DNA of 64,000 nt from Augochlora pura (Eukaryota; Arthropoda; Insecta; Hymenoptera; Halictidae), in NCBI RefSeq assembly GCF_028453695.1, contig NC_135774.1, positions 16,678,001 through 16,742,000 of the forward strand. Direction: 5' to 3'. The position numbers were made by a program, and so were the translations under genes. This document shows positions 47,148-61,049 of this stretch, in pieces. Under the pieces are notes generated by a model. That model did no database searches. It saw only the letters and a list, made by a program, of their open reading frames with translations, and was not told the DNA's origin. Every line of letters begins with the position of its first letter. The first letter of the stretch is position 1.

Positions 47148-47718
47148 ATACCTTTTTTCTATTTAACATTTTTTCATCCGGTGCTCCGTTTTCATAATAA
47201 TCCACTTCAAAGTTTCTTCAACTTGTAAACCATTTAATACAATTTGATAGTGTTTACAAACAGTGATAATTGTGCGGTTGAAACAATAGAAGGTGTGTCT
47301 ACTGATTACTCGTTTTTTATTCTTTTTTACTACTTACTATTACAATGCTACAATAATTGTTGAAAATATCCTCCTCGCTGCTGCATACATAGGTTTGCTC
47401 GATGAATTAATGACATCTGGACAGATTGTAAGTTGTTATCGCTTTTTAATTTTTCGAATGCCTCAGTAATCGTATGTTTCAAATGTGTAACATTTGCTGT
47501 ATGCAAATTATATCATTCATGTTATAAACTTGCTATACACGAGCACAACACTTGACTTGATTAATAATACACGACGAGCAAATTGTATTAAATCGTTTAC
47601 AAGTTGAACGAACTTTGAATTCAAATATCACGTAAACGAAGCACCGGATGAAAAAATGTTATACCGAAATATTTTCTTCTTTTTTGATGCAGAATCACAC
47701 CCTGGGACTCCCCGTATA
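47148..47718 (-). mobile_element. Second copy of the long-TIR element, opposite orientation
   Basis: The sequence matches 29094-29785 along most of its length but with the central part inverted relative to it. For example, TTTGCTCGATGAATTAATGA here is the opposite strand of the segment near 29427. The arms share CATCCGGTGCTCCGTTTTC and its inverse near 47640. The outer tens of bases of the left arm are degraded or lost. The right end reads CCTGGGACTCCCCGTATA. There is no coding capacity. Confidence 0.85.
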
Positions 47719-50700
47719 GCGAGAATTAAAGTAACAATAAAATACATATTTAACAGTAGCTGGATTCGTTAAAAAGGATTGAAATCGACGTCAAAATCAA
47801 TTATGATTTCCCAATACAGGTTCTACCTGGCGAGTCTCCTGATTGCAAATTGAATTATTCCATTTAAAAGACTGACCAATTTGGCAACGATTACCAATGC
47901 AGATTAAGCGGAAGAACGCGGTATAATCTGCGCACGATACTGGCAAAAGAATTCAGCGACCTTTTCGCAACCGAAATTCGCCATGCATATAGGATGACCC
48001 AAAATTTAAATTCCCTTCCTCTTCGACGATAGGTGGTAGCGAGAGCGAGCGATGCGAAGATACACACATAGACGATACTCTGACGTTCAGTCACTGAAGA
48101 ATTCATGGAATTTCACATACACCCCGCGGGCATTAATTCCAAAGGACAATGACGCATTCCTGGCCGCTTCGCTCCTACTCAAACAGAAAATTAATAATTT
48201 GTCCGTGCGTTCTCGAGGGAAAAAAATCAGTTTCGGCTTCTTTGTGGCCGGATAAAAATTTTCAAGGCGCGGTTCAGCAGGCGCTGGTAATTCGATTTCC
48301 GGCCAGAACTTCAAAGAGAAACTGCCGGGAAAGAGAGCGAGAGAGTAGTAATTCACTATGTCCTCGTACACAGTAATTGCGGTGTACAGGTGTGCTTCGT
48401 TATCATCCTGGTGCTTGCGGAATTCAAACTTTGTCCCGATTTCACGGAACACCGTTCCCGGAACCTGTGACACCGTACTACCGTGGAATTGTTTACTCGG
48501 ATCGTTATGTTACTGTCACTGCCAACCTGTTAAATTAACCCTGGCATGATTGCGGTCGGTTGATCGTCCATTCATAAGGACTTGCGCTTTTCTACAGATC
48601 CGAACAAAACGGCAGCACGTGTGTACTCTCTTCAATTTCTTAGAAATTTATGGAAAATTTACATGTCTATATGTTAATATTAATAGTGTGTACATCCACC
48701 TGTGTTCTCAATCACCTCAGTAATTTGGTGATAAAAAATGTCACCTAAAATATATTTAATTTTTTTGCTAAAATATATTATTTTTAGAATGAATATAATA
48801 TGAATTTTTACATAGAAATTAAATATAACATGTATTGCACGTGTTGAGAGTGACAAAGAGAGGGAAAAGCGATACAATAAAAACATGTATAATATAATAA
48901 CACAACATTCTGCATTCAGTACAAGCATTGAATTTTACGTCATTATGTTTTCCGATTTGTTAAAAAATGTTAGGTATTCTCTTTCCCGTAACGCAATAGG
49001 TCTGTTAATTATGGTGGATTATAAGTTTTTATCCATTTTTAAAAACTATATTTAATTATATTTGAATATTATTTATTATTTACTTGCACTTCTGAAGATT
49101 GACAATTACACTGTGAAAATAGCAGAATAATATAATAATCGTTATGTAAAAGGATAGACGGATATAATAATTTGTTTAATGGAAATGGAAAATTTTATCA
49201 TTGTAAATTAATATCTTTATTATCTTCTTTTCATTTATTGATAAAATATTGATATATCAACATATATATTTAAATGAGGTACTTTGATGCATACACTAAT
49301 TTCCTACCGAATCATTGATGGCCACCACGGAATTAATACTGCGCACATGTGAACTGGTCAATAGGGGCGATTACCTAACACTTAAATGTACGAGGACGAT
49401 CGTGAATAGAAACGATTAGGCACTTCATCGGAATTACGGCGCGATTATACTATTACATTCGTGCTTTGCCTTTCAGATGGGCATAGTTGCTCGTCATTAC
49501 AATACGCGATTATTTGGTACATGAAATTGATCGCACACACGAGAGAATTATTCCGACAAGGTAACTTTCATGATATGCGGAAACCTGCGTCGATCACAGT
49601 AAAACCGAGAGAAACAGCTCGTTAAGATAAACGTGTAGAATTATTTTTAATAAAAGCCTAGAAATATAATTTTCTGCCCTTACCAGTACAGTTTGGATTA
49701 AGCATCGTAACGGAACTATTGCATCTGTTATTCAGTTAACATTCGTAATTAATCATTACATTACCTTGCGAAGTTTTATCTGATTGACAAATACTTGAGT
49801 TAAGAACAAATTATATATTTTTTTTAATGAGACTGACATATCTCATCGTAAGTACAGAAAATTAAATTCAACGTTTTATTTTTACAATAGAAGTTTACTA
49901 CATCATAAAACAAATCGAAACATTCTCGCGTCTACGCTAATCAATTAAAAGTATAATGATAATATAACAGAGGTATGTCACAATATAGAGAGGTCCGAAA
50001 TAGGATGAAAGTAATTTATTTGTGGCAAGAGATTTTTCGAAGATTTCAGAGGCATTCAAACTATTTAAGGGAACACATAATTTCTTTTTCAACTCACATT
50101 TCTTGCAATTAATGGAGCGAATTTTTATCTTGCATAAAGATCAGTAGCCTATTAATTACAAACGATGATCTCTTTCGGAAGAATTTCTAAACGCATTTTT
50201 TATACCTATCAGATCAAAAGATTTGATCCATCTTGTACAAATCAGAACAGAGAAAACACTTTATTCAATTTGCTTCGGTTCGTTTCGTACGTTTACCATG
50301 ACTGAAGAAGCCGAATCAAGATTAAACACACGAGAACTACGTTCACATAATCCTGTCCAAGAACAACGAAATCATTCAACTAGGTCGATCGTATAATGGC
50401 AGTTCACCTGATTCTCCCCACTACTTCTGATGTGTCGTCCAAATAATTGGAGTTCGCGTTTAGGTAAGTGAATTGATTCTTTCGAGTACCATTACGTCAA
50501 TCCTTTAAGTCATTGAGAATTAACTAAAATTCTGTATTAATAAATGGAGTTTTAAAACCCTGAATGTTGTCATTCGCGTGCTTTTATTTCTATGTCTTTT
50601 TTGGAAATTCTCGAGGTCATCGACAATATTTTAGTAACAGTGATATATCTTTATCGATCTATTATCGAAGCTGATAAAGAATTCATTTGAGTTAATTTAA

Positions 50701-53037
50701 TGCTAGCATATAACTATGTTAATGTAATTGGCCATCAAATGATATCATATAGAAAATTAATGTCTTTTTATAGAGGATTAGAAAACCGTGTATTTCCTTA
50801 TTTTATCTAAAAATTTTGTATCCCACAAGAGATATGATCTTTATCATTTTTAAAACGTTTTCTTAAATAGTATATGAATTGACTTCAATTGTAACCTATG
50901 CATATTGCATTTTCTGAATTATTAATGTAAAATGATCACGTGGAAATTATATCATGCAATGAACTTTCTTCGGCCTAGAAACTAAAATATAACGTTTTTG
51001 GAAACAGTATAGCCTGTAGTCAGATTTCTATTAGACTTTGGTTTTAGAAACAGTATTATTAAAACCTTGGCATAATAATTACAATGAACGCATCTGTAAT
51101 TGTTAATACCGTACAACACTTTTTTACGTTTACTTTAGATTTGTATCATTTCCATATTGGACCGGACTACCCTTAGTTTTTCAGTACGAAACATGTCGCG
51201 TTACGAGCGTAAATCAGCGACTTTAAAACGACCCATAAACAGCTTTACGGCTTTCTGTTGGTTCCAAAGTGGCTTTTTCATTTTTATGCGTGCAATACAA
51301 TCGTAATTTACGAGAGCTGCGCGTAGAGTGTCAAGTGCGGCTCGTTCGTAGTTAAGGCTAATTCGCGAAAATTGGACAGGTGTCAGTAAGTTATTAGAAG
51401 GTCCCGGTTAAGCCGGGAGCAAATTGAAACAGGTCTAATTAAAACGTCTAAATTCAAAATACGGTTCGCGGGAGCGCCGTGGCAAAATTGGAAATGTCTG
51501 CGAGGGCGACTGACGATGTTAACTGGATGGACGTTTCGTTGATGCGTGCCAACGTTTTCCGTCGCTGAATCAAATCGAGTCGAAGGAACACGATACAATT
51601 CGGAAACGCGTGTCTACTCTCTCCGTGCAGTAGGTGCTCGTTTCCGAGTTGTATTGACATCCGTAAACTATTCTTGATTAATTATCCTCTGCGCAAAAGG
51701 TATTGGACTTTGCGCAATCTGCGTTCATCCGGATAATTGTCACGACCGCAATTTATAATTGATTTCTAGCGTCATTAACGATACGGTAAAACGTTGTTCC
51801 TGTTCATAAATTACCAGATTATTGAGATGATTCTTGCAAACTCTACCGACAGTTTAATTCGTTTTATCTTTACAATTTGGCCGTCGTACTTTGTCAGAGA
51901 CATACATTTTCGGTATCCCTTTTTCTACAAGCATTCGAAGAAACATTTTTTAAAATCATACATTAGATACCGTTCTTACTGAAATATATAAACAAACGAT
52001 TCTTTATTAACTTTCTAATCAATTTTTCTATAAATTTCTCAGGAAATCATGAACTGATACTGTAAAAGCAGAATTTACTTTGTCCAACAGTTCACGCAAC
52101 TATTCCAGACATCGATCTCATTTTGATGTATCCGATATTAATCCAAAAGTCGTTTCTCTGAATCATCTTTGAATTTTCAAAAATATGAACCTAGACGAAA
52201 AAAAATATTCAGCCCTAAGGCTTTCTTTTCTACTTTCACCGCAACAGATATATTTGTGTACACAACATTTACAAAATTACGACATAGTAACATCGATTTT
52301 TGTTGATAACTTTTGAATAATGATCTTCAAAAGTTACACAAGTCATTGAAGGAACGTATTACTGATCCTTGTTACTTTTGCATAAGTTTGAACAAAAAGA
52401 AACAACTGCTATACCGACTTTCATACCTGTAATTAAGGAATTACAGAACACAATTCGCGGTTGAATGTTTTGCAGCATGAATCAGCACAATTATGCATTA
52501 ATTTGCATGGAATGGCGTTAAAGGAGTTCGTGGTTAAATACGTGAGACTTACCAAAATGGTTTGATAAAGGCTACAATTTTTTATTTAATTGTTAGACCA
52601 GCGAATTCGCGGCTACAGCGAGATTAATAGCTGACTATGAAGAATAAAAGGGGATTCTGTTGTACGGCCTGCATAAAATAACCCGCACCGAAACGCCTAA
52701 TACAGTGCATAATGGTCGCACGAGCAGTAAAGAGATGAAGCATTTCGCAACACTTGCCAACTCTACATGAATAGCTAATGCTTACCGTGGAAGAGGAGTG
52801 TGTGGCCAGATAGTTCACTTCGTTAAACACATACTGGTTGTCGTTTTAATAAGCTATTATGTACCGATGCAAATTTACCGAGCGAAAAGTTTCTGTTGTG
52901 TGGATCATTGTCGACTTATCCTTACATTGAAATCTCATGCTTGACTGATATAGGAATTTGTTATGACGCGACATGAGTGTATAGTGCGGTGGTAGTACAA
53001 TACAACTTTACAGGAAATACCTCAAGGTTTGCCTACA
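47719..53037. other. Long non-coding stretch
   Basis: No exon or element was recognised. GC-richer patches lie around 48000-48560 and 51190-51680. Open frames there (48087-48473 minus, 128 codons; 51383-51598 minus) show no domain, and overlapping frames on the other strand argue for composition rather than coding. Confidence 0.4.
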
Positions 53038-53065
53038 TTACAGTCGGTCACCAAAATATTAGCAC
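53038..53065 (+). mobile_element. Possible isolated Tc1-type end
   Basis: TTACAGTCGGTCACCAAAATATTAGCAC has the TACAGT...CACCAAAATATT pattern of Tc1-family termini. No opposite end was located, so this is a tentative solo or heavily decayed terminus. Confidence 0.4.
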
Positions 53066-56000
53066 ATTAGTATAATTTTGACATTACGTCATATGTTTAA
53101 ATAAATATCGAAATATAATAAACATTATAAAATGTTACATAATTGACGATATATAGAAAAGCATCGAATTTTTACGCTACAAGAGTATTCGAATGCCTTA
53201 TAAAATAAGTTTTTTTTTTAAATTTTGATTACTAGCTTTATACGTTCATTGTTTAACAATGTTTCAAGATGTTTAACATTTTTTAAATTATTATTTATTT
53301 ATGATCGATGTTTTATATCACTATTTTACATGATTTTATGATTTGTTTATACTATGTATTTTTTTGCTGTTTTTTTTTTAACAATGAATCAAACTAATTG
53401 AAATTGTATAAACGTGATGGATTTGTGGTAGATTACGAAAATTGAAATTAATGGACGATATATTGACACTTCCTCGTTTAATGCCCGTAGCAGATAGCTA
53501 CGATATATTAATTGGTAATGAAGGTGCATTTACTTTGCGCGTGCATACGTGTCACTATCGATCGCGATGAAAATTCATTAGTAACGAAGATTACCGTGAA
53601 ATTCAGTCATCGGCGAATTTCGTGCTCGTCTATAAATCAAGCTTGTAATTCACAAGTCTGATGTATGACTTCACGTGGAAATCTCTGTATACATTTTACG
53701 TAAGAACAATAATGTTCTCAGAGTTACAACATTTTGGAAAATGCTATTATATATGATCTAAAACTGATTCATTTTTTTAACAAATAAGCAAATGAATTCA
53801 CTGTAGCCACGTTTGTCCAGATAACGTTAACATTTTTTCCTTTTCTGAAAAGAATTTATTCAAAGATGAAGTCACTTTTGTTCTAATTTAGTGTCCTTTC
53901 AGTATTCCTTCTGTATTTTATGTTAATATGTATTTCTTTATAAATATAGTTCTATAAAAAGAAGTGCTATAACTCTTTTGGTAGTATTTTTTATAATAGT
54001 TTACTACAGTTATTTGTCAGAAAAAAAGGTATATTTTGATTCGACAACTGGATATTAATGCTACGTTTGCTTTCTGAAATATAAACGCTGAAGCATTACA
54101 AGTGAGATATAAACGCATAAAATTTCTGATAATCATGTCCGGTGAAATATAAATTATTGAGAAATTACTAAGGTACACTATCCCTGATTTGTTCAATATT
54201 GCTTTATACGTTATGGACTTGACTAACATCATGTTATACGTCAGTTTTATTCAGCTCCGTTTTAATGGAAAATATAATGTTATGCTTATCAATGAAAACT
54301 TATAAATATTCAATTAAAATTGTATAGCATGACAACGAGTTGAGGCGATACGCATGGTAAATTACACGCAATTAGAAAATAGGCTGAGCTAGTTTTAGAA
54401 CTTTAACTGGATGTAGTTTGAAAGGAGTTCAGAATTTGTGCTACTTTCGAAATTTAGTTCATAAACGTACGACTATACGCTTGGAAACTTCACACATTGA
54501 TAATTTCAGATTTAACTTGTTTTATGCGTAATGTGTGTGTGATTAAAGTTTGCTGTATTATATTCCAGCATAATTAGTTTAAAGACATTCGATTTGAAAT
54601 TGATATAGTAATGCGAATGAAATGAAAAATTCAAAATAAAAAAAATGATTAAAATTGAACATGTAGAAAAAGAAAATAACTTCTTCAAGCGGAGATAATA
54701 ATCATACTTTGAAATGTCAATTATATAGAATATTCTAAAAACAACTCTTTTTGAAAGAGAGCATAATGAGGCTTCCTGAGAGATGGAAGAAGGTAATAGA
54801 ACTGAAGGGTTCATATATAGCACAATAAATTATCCTTAAACAACAAATATCGTCTACTGATTTCGCATTTAAAAAAGGAAGAAACTTATGGAATACCCTA
54901 ACACGGATTTCTGTAAGTCTGCGGAAAATGAAGAGAATGTAAAAAAATAAATCGAAATTACGCGTTATCTACTAAGTTTAGTACTAATAATGGTCAATAC
55001 TATTTTACGTAAAATTCGATATTTTCCATATTTTCATACATAAAATATAGCATTTCATTTAAGAAAATGAAATTGACGTTTAAATATCCCGATGCTGCAC
55101 AAGTTTCGTGGACCACCCTGTATATACATAAGAGCAAACATATGCTACGGTACATATTATACAGAATTGGCAAATTATTATACTTGATAATATCTTTGAG
55201 CTGCTAACATGTGTGAGTAAAGCTAAAGTTTATTCTTGAAAAAATCGTTTATATAACATTTTACCATTAAACGATATGTCCTGAAGATGAATTTCGTCGT
55301 CGCAATTTGCCGATTATATTCTTCGAACAATCGTTGTCACATTATAATACAAATATGTAAAAGAGAAATCATCGAGAGGTCTGTTCTAAAAGAAACAAAA
55401 GCCTGAAGATTCTCAATCTGCACAAGTTTCGCTGTAGCTGGAAATAGAATGAAAGAAAAAAAAGTCAATAATTAAAACAAGTTTTGTATTCTGAATTTTA
55501 ATTACCGATTTTTCCATTCATTAACTTTCAGGGGATTAAAATAAATATTCAGTGAAAAGATTTTGAAATAATTCATGTTTGGATTATAGGCCTACATACA
55601 GTAAAGATGAACATCAAACTGTTAGCTAATTGATCAAATAGATTTTGAAATAGGAACGCTTTTTCAAAAATACATAGATGTGAGTAAATCACATTTCAAG
55701 TTTACTGAATGGAGTATCGTTGATCGTTAGGGGTATTATATTCATTATATTAACTAATAAATTTTAAATTATTACAATTTAATACCATAATTAAAATTTT
55801 AGAATATCTCGTGCAAAAATTAGAAAAATTAATAAAGGAACCGTGACAAGCTAATTTAATGAAAAAAGAGTCCAAACTGAGCACATAAGAAATGCCGTAT
55901 TATGGGGTTGGGTTCGCTTGTACCATTTTACCCGCTTTTCATATTTTATTGAAAACTTCGATATTCCTTAATCTACAATAAAATTTCTGCCACTGTATAA

Positions 56001-56710
56001 TCTCAGGTACGTAGGTAAATAAGTGATTCATACAATAATTGTCATTGTAAATGCAACAATTTAGATGTAATAGTATTCTGAAACCAAAGTGTTAAAACCG
56101 TCATCAACCTCTCCTATATCTGCACTTTTAACTGTCGTGATTTCGTTAATTTTAGTAATTCAAGCATATATTTGCGCACGTATATTGTTGAAACCATATT
56201 ATTTAAAAAATTACAAGAAACCGATTTTATCTTCTCACCATCAGTGACTGACCACGCTGTGTAAACAGCCGTGTCTTCGAATCTGTCAGTATGTACAGAG
56301 TTTCGCTGCATATGCATTTCAAGACAAGGGTTATTCGTCTGATTGGAAATTCTAATGACGGGATTGGCGATGAAATCCCGCGGTGCCGGGATCGTTTCGC
56401 GGAATACCTCGCAGATCCCGGAATCGGAGGAAATACGAGCTACCTCGTTCATAAACGTATCGCGTCGAAGGTGAAAAGAAAAGGGAGGGTAAGCCATGGG
56501 GCAAAGTTTCTGCGGCAGGCAACAAAAGATCCCCGTATTGAATCCTATCCGTAGTATTCTCGCAGGCATGCCGTTTTGTGCGAATTCACCGGGCATGTGT
56601 TTCCTTTATTACAAGCAACGGTTGTTCCCGCAGTTGCATCGTCGCGGAAAAGTTTCTTCTGACTATGCTACGCTCTAGCTAGCAGGCATTAATATGCGCA
56701 CAGTAGAAAA
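53066..56710. other. Non-coding DNA
   Basis: AT-rich, with a GC-richer island at about 56230-56700. The 160-codon minus frame at 56114-56596 is the longest unexplained frame in the window outside the retrotransposon, but I recognise no domain, signal or splice context. At 55108 CCACCCTGTATATAC resembles another CAGGGTG-type element end. Confidence 0.4.
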
Positions 56711-56717
56711 AGCAGTT

Positions 56718-56850
56718 CTATGAGAACCGAAGAGAAAAAAAAAGGAGAATCGCGGGAAGATCAAAAGCAAACGCTGAAAGACGGGAAAAAGGAGAAGGTG
56801 GAAAGGGGGAGGGGGGGGGGGGGGGGGGGGGGGTGAGGAGGTACGATGAA
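56718..56850 (+). repeat. Purine tract with an uninterrupted run of 23 G
   Basis: The + strand is almost purely A and G here, with G23 at 56811-56833. Such tracts can form triplex or quadruplex structures and are prone to length errors in sequencing. Reverse-strand frames here are proline-rich only because of the G run. Confidence 0.95.
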
Positions 56851-59800
56851 GGAAACAAAAAGCACAGAAGTATGCCGACATAAAGAACGAAACAGGACAA
56901 AATGAAAGATTGACAAAACTGGGATGATAAAGTGGAAGATTGTGCAATGACGACGAAATTTAGAGAGCAGAGAAGACATTGTGCTGGAGCGTCAGAATTG
57001 GTTTCGTCACTTCCAAGTCGACAATTGGCGGCTCAGCTATCGTGCTATAGCGGAGAGCGCTTCTCAAGTAGTTGTATTTATCAAACGAGTACCTATTTCG
57101 ACTGCTGAAAGATCGACGTTTAGCATTGCACGGCGGATCTTTGTGTACTTTGTACGTTTATAAAATGCAAGAAAACGCGCGTACCGATAGAAATTAATTT
57201 TACTATGATTTTATATTCGCGATAAGAAACTTTCTGGTCAATATGCGATATTATTGTGAATTTGCATCTGCAATTTAGTATTTATAGCGTTTCTTTGACT
57301 TATGAAGCACAATGTTTCCAATTAATCGTTAAAATCGTACGTGGGTTTACCGCGTTCAAAACATTTCTATATGTAATCATTTTATATGTAACAAAGAACA
57401 CTTTTATATGCAATTGTTAGAATAATCGGAATGGTATAATAATATACTCTCTCTATTAATAATATTAATATATATGAATTTATTATAACTATAGCACAAG
57501 CACGATATTGGAACGTGACATTGTTCCCAACCTCTCTTTCAGACATTCCCATAAGCACTACTCTCACACGCTTCTACTGTGACACTGTGCTCGTTCCACA
57601 CATTTAACAAGAAAAGTGTGATTTAATTGGCTAGTCCAACAGCAATAAAGAACAGTTTTATATGTAATAAATTTTATATTTTATATGTAATGAAGAAGAG
57701 ATTTTATTGATTTTTTCTATAAGTATTACGTACGTTGCGGATGAGGTAGTCGCATTGTTTTAAATTGTAATAAATAAATCTGAGTGAGCAGAAAACTGTT
57801 ACAATATTTTTGTTACATTATTATATTTATTACATTATTTATTATTATTTCGCTCGTTGTTTATTGCAATCTATTTCGAAAAACAATAAAAAGCCAATAC
57901 TACGAAAAGTCTGAAGTAGTTGGTTATATCTTCGTTTGCAGAACTTCAATTTTCCCGCTTCGTGCAACGAGCCAGGTGCTGTTGTATGTCAATATTCATG
58001 TGTACACTAATAAAGAATGAACTTCCACTGTTTTTCAATTCATGGTTTCAATTGTCTCGAATTGGCGTCTAGGAGCTTCTTGTTTACGGAATGAAAGTTC
58101 AGATTTCCGAAACTCTTCTTCCACATCGTAAGAACGGAGTAGAAGGTAGCAGTTTCCAACAAATTAAGGCATCCAAAGGAACGCGAAGACGAAGGGAAAC
58201 TTGAAAGAAAAGGTTGCAATCGCGCGGCGTAAACAGAAGAAAATGAAACGAAGAAACCGGACTGTAGAAAGTGCAAATAAATCAGGATAAAAAACGTGAA
58301 AGTGGGAAGACGTACGAAAGAAACAGACAACCGAATGTATAGTATCAGAAAGAAAGTCGACACAATGGCCTTTCTCCCGTCGAAGGAAGGTGGTCTCCTT
58401 TCCTGCCGGCAATTATTACGACAGAATGTTCGTCTTCCATTATCGAGTTACCATTTTTCGTTATCGACTCTAATCTAGCGAACCGGTTGAATTTTTGACC
58501 GACTTCCTATTTTATCGTGTTACCGACTAGCTCGACCCGCTACTGCCGATAAATTCTTACTCCTTCTTTGCACGGTTCCTCGATCGAGCTGAACCCAGAC
58601 GATCGTTTCGGAAACTTATTGCACATTTTAGGAAACGGAACGACGCTTGCTAATCCCACAAGCTACCTCTGGGAGTTGGTTTTACAGATGCGTTCGCTGA
58701 AAACTGCACGTGCGCGTATAGACCAGTTGCACCCCAATGGGCATGTACTAGGAAACTCTCTGAAGTATACGATTATCCACAGTTACCCGACGCCTGATCA
58801 CTATTAGGTCATGACTGCTGAATTCGCAAACACGTAGACTAACCGAGTCAGCCCGAATTCGTGATGCATTCGAGGCGGAGACATACAGTGCGTAGAAATA
58901 ATATTGGTACATCTTTTAAATTGCTAATGTGAAAGTACTTATCATGAAACGTCGCTCGATAGTGACCTGTTTTTGAAACAGTAACATATAATACAATAAG
59001 AAACAGAGCATATTAAAGTACATACAAAAATTTTATTATCCTAGTACTTTACCTATGTTTTGGCAAATTGTTCTTTGCAACTTCACCCACGCGAATATTG
59101 TTATGTAACACAATCGGCTGTAAACAAAAATATTTATTTAACTACGGATGTTTCTAAGCAAGAACATAATATTCCATATTGTATATTTCAATTTTTCCAA
59201 TGTCCCGATTTATGAAACAGTTGACATTTTTTATTGATATCCAATATGCTTATTTTTGAATAGGACATGGGATATTTCAAAAGAGCGTCCCACATTAGGG
59301 ACATTTTATATGAAACACGGGGACATGGTACGAAAACGATGTCCCATAATAGGTGCATATTCGCATTTTACTATTTTATTCGTATTATCTTTTATTTATA
59401 TTAAATAAATTTATTAAAGTTCATTGCGTTATCTTGAAACAGCGATCTATCGAATAAGATGTATAAATACTTAACAATAACACTTTTTAAGTTATAATGA
59501 AATCGATGATAATCATAGATTTGTCACAATTTCCTACAATCTAACCTTAACTCTGCCTTAACCGATGACGATGAAATTTTCAGAATTTTATTTTATTTTT
59601 TCATCACAATAAACTAAAATTCTGTTCTCTTCTTATTAATATTTACGCCTTTACGTAAATGCAAGTACATAATAACAGTAAATTGTCTTCTTCTATCGCT
59701 CTAATTTTAAATGAATTCACTTATTTTATGAAATGTATCCGAATTAAGAAACGATTTATAAGTTAATACATCAAACGGTTATAAGCAAAAACTATTGTAA

Positions 59801-61049
59801 AACCGCAACCTGAAATGTCGACTATAAATTAAGCCCACACCGCATTTGTGAAATGTAGATTAAGGACAGCGAACGCCCTCATGATGCGGGAAACCGCGTC
59901 ACATTAGTATAAACACCAAATACCTGGAAATAATTTGGTATAATAAAAGAGTACGGGTCACACCTATCGTGTATGTGATAAAGAGATTTAATATAAATGT
60001 ATAGATTTATAAATTAATATAAAGAAAGAAAATTAAACTGAAATTATTCTATAAATTATCATATTGCACTTTTCACCTTCAACAGCATGCTTTCTAAACA
60101 GTGAAATTAGGTATTATGAAAGTTATAACAGAGTTATAACAGGTTGCTAAAATCGTACTTCTTCAACCTTTTCAAAGATTAAAAGTTATGTTAACAATAT
60201 CTCTTTTTACACATTTCTAAATATTAGAAAAGTTTAAATAACATGTCATCATATTATTCTAAACAATTACTTTAATAAATAAAATTACCAGTCTACATGT
60301 TCTGTAAATTTGTTTAAGTTTAAGATACAAACGTGGCAAAAAATATTCAATTTTAAACAAGGAGAAATTGTTATTTGAAAGTGGCATTGTAAAAGAGCAT
60401 TGCTACATGTTTCTTTTATACTCCATGTTTTATACACGCGGAGGATAAGGATTTGCTCGAGACAGATCGTTTTATGCAACTAAATCCTAGATTATATACT
60501 TAAACTAACAGACAATACGTCCAAGTTGTGCAAGCTGCTCAAGACTGCTGCATAGTCTAAAGTTAAAGCGTACGAGGGTAGAGTTTATGCTCACGACCGT
60601 GTCCAACAAAGTTTGTACCGAAACATGATTTGTCAACTCTAAGCCTTGAGAATGTGGACATTCTTATCGTATGTTGTATCATAGACTGACATGCTGTTGC
60701 ATATCTATACATTACTGTAGCCTCAAGCTATTGCAAATATAGGAGAGGAGACAATTACTGTGACCCGCTGACAGACTTGAGGAGTTTCTGCTAGTAAAAT
60801 CAACTTTGGAAATTTAATTGACATTTCTTAAGAGCTTCAAGACAAATTTCAGACTTTCTTTTACGGATTTAAATTTTCCTATGACACAATTATCAAGACT
60901 TTTCTGAACGTTGAAAGAAAGAAAACAAATTTTGGTGTTAATTACTGTGGGTCGATAATCTACAACGATCAGTTACTGTGTCTTCATCATTGCAGCCCCT
61001 TCCACAATACAGAGCCCCCTCAACAACTATGCGTAATAAAAATAGAATA
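56851..61049. other. Non-coding DNA
   Basis: No exon recognised. A GC-richer patch lies at 58030-58870. At 58884, TACAGTGCGTAGAAATAATA could be another Tc1-type end, but no partner was seen. Between 59200 and 59360, GGGACAT and its inverse ATGTCCC recur several times at irregular spacing. Confidence 0.4.

Noticed and set aside
48087..48473. 128-codon open frame on the minus strand
   Set aside because: Overlapped by open frames on the + strand in a GC-richer patch; no domain seen.
56114..56596. 160-codon open frame on the minus strand
   Set aside because: No recognisable domain, signal peptide or splice context; it lies in a GC-richer island that is open on the other strand too, as expected from composition.
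56675..56979. Proline-rich minus-strand frames
   Set aside because: Produced by the G23 tract; no other coding evidence.
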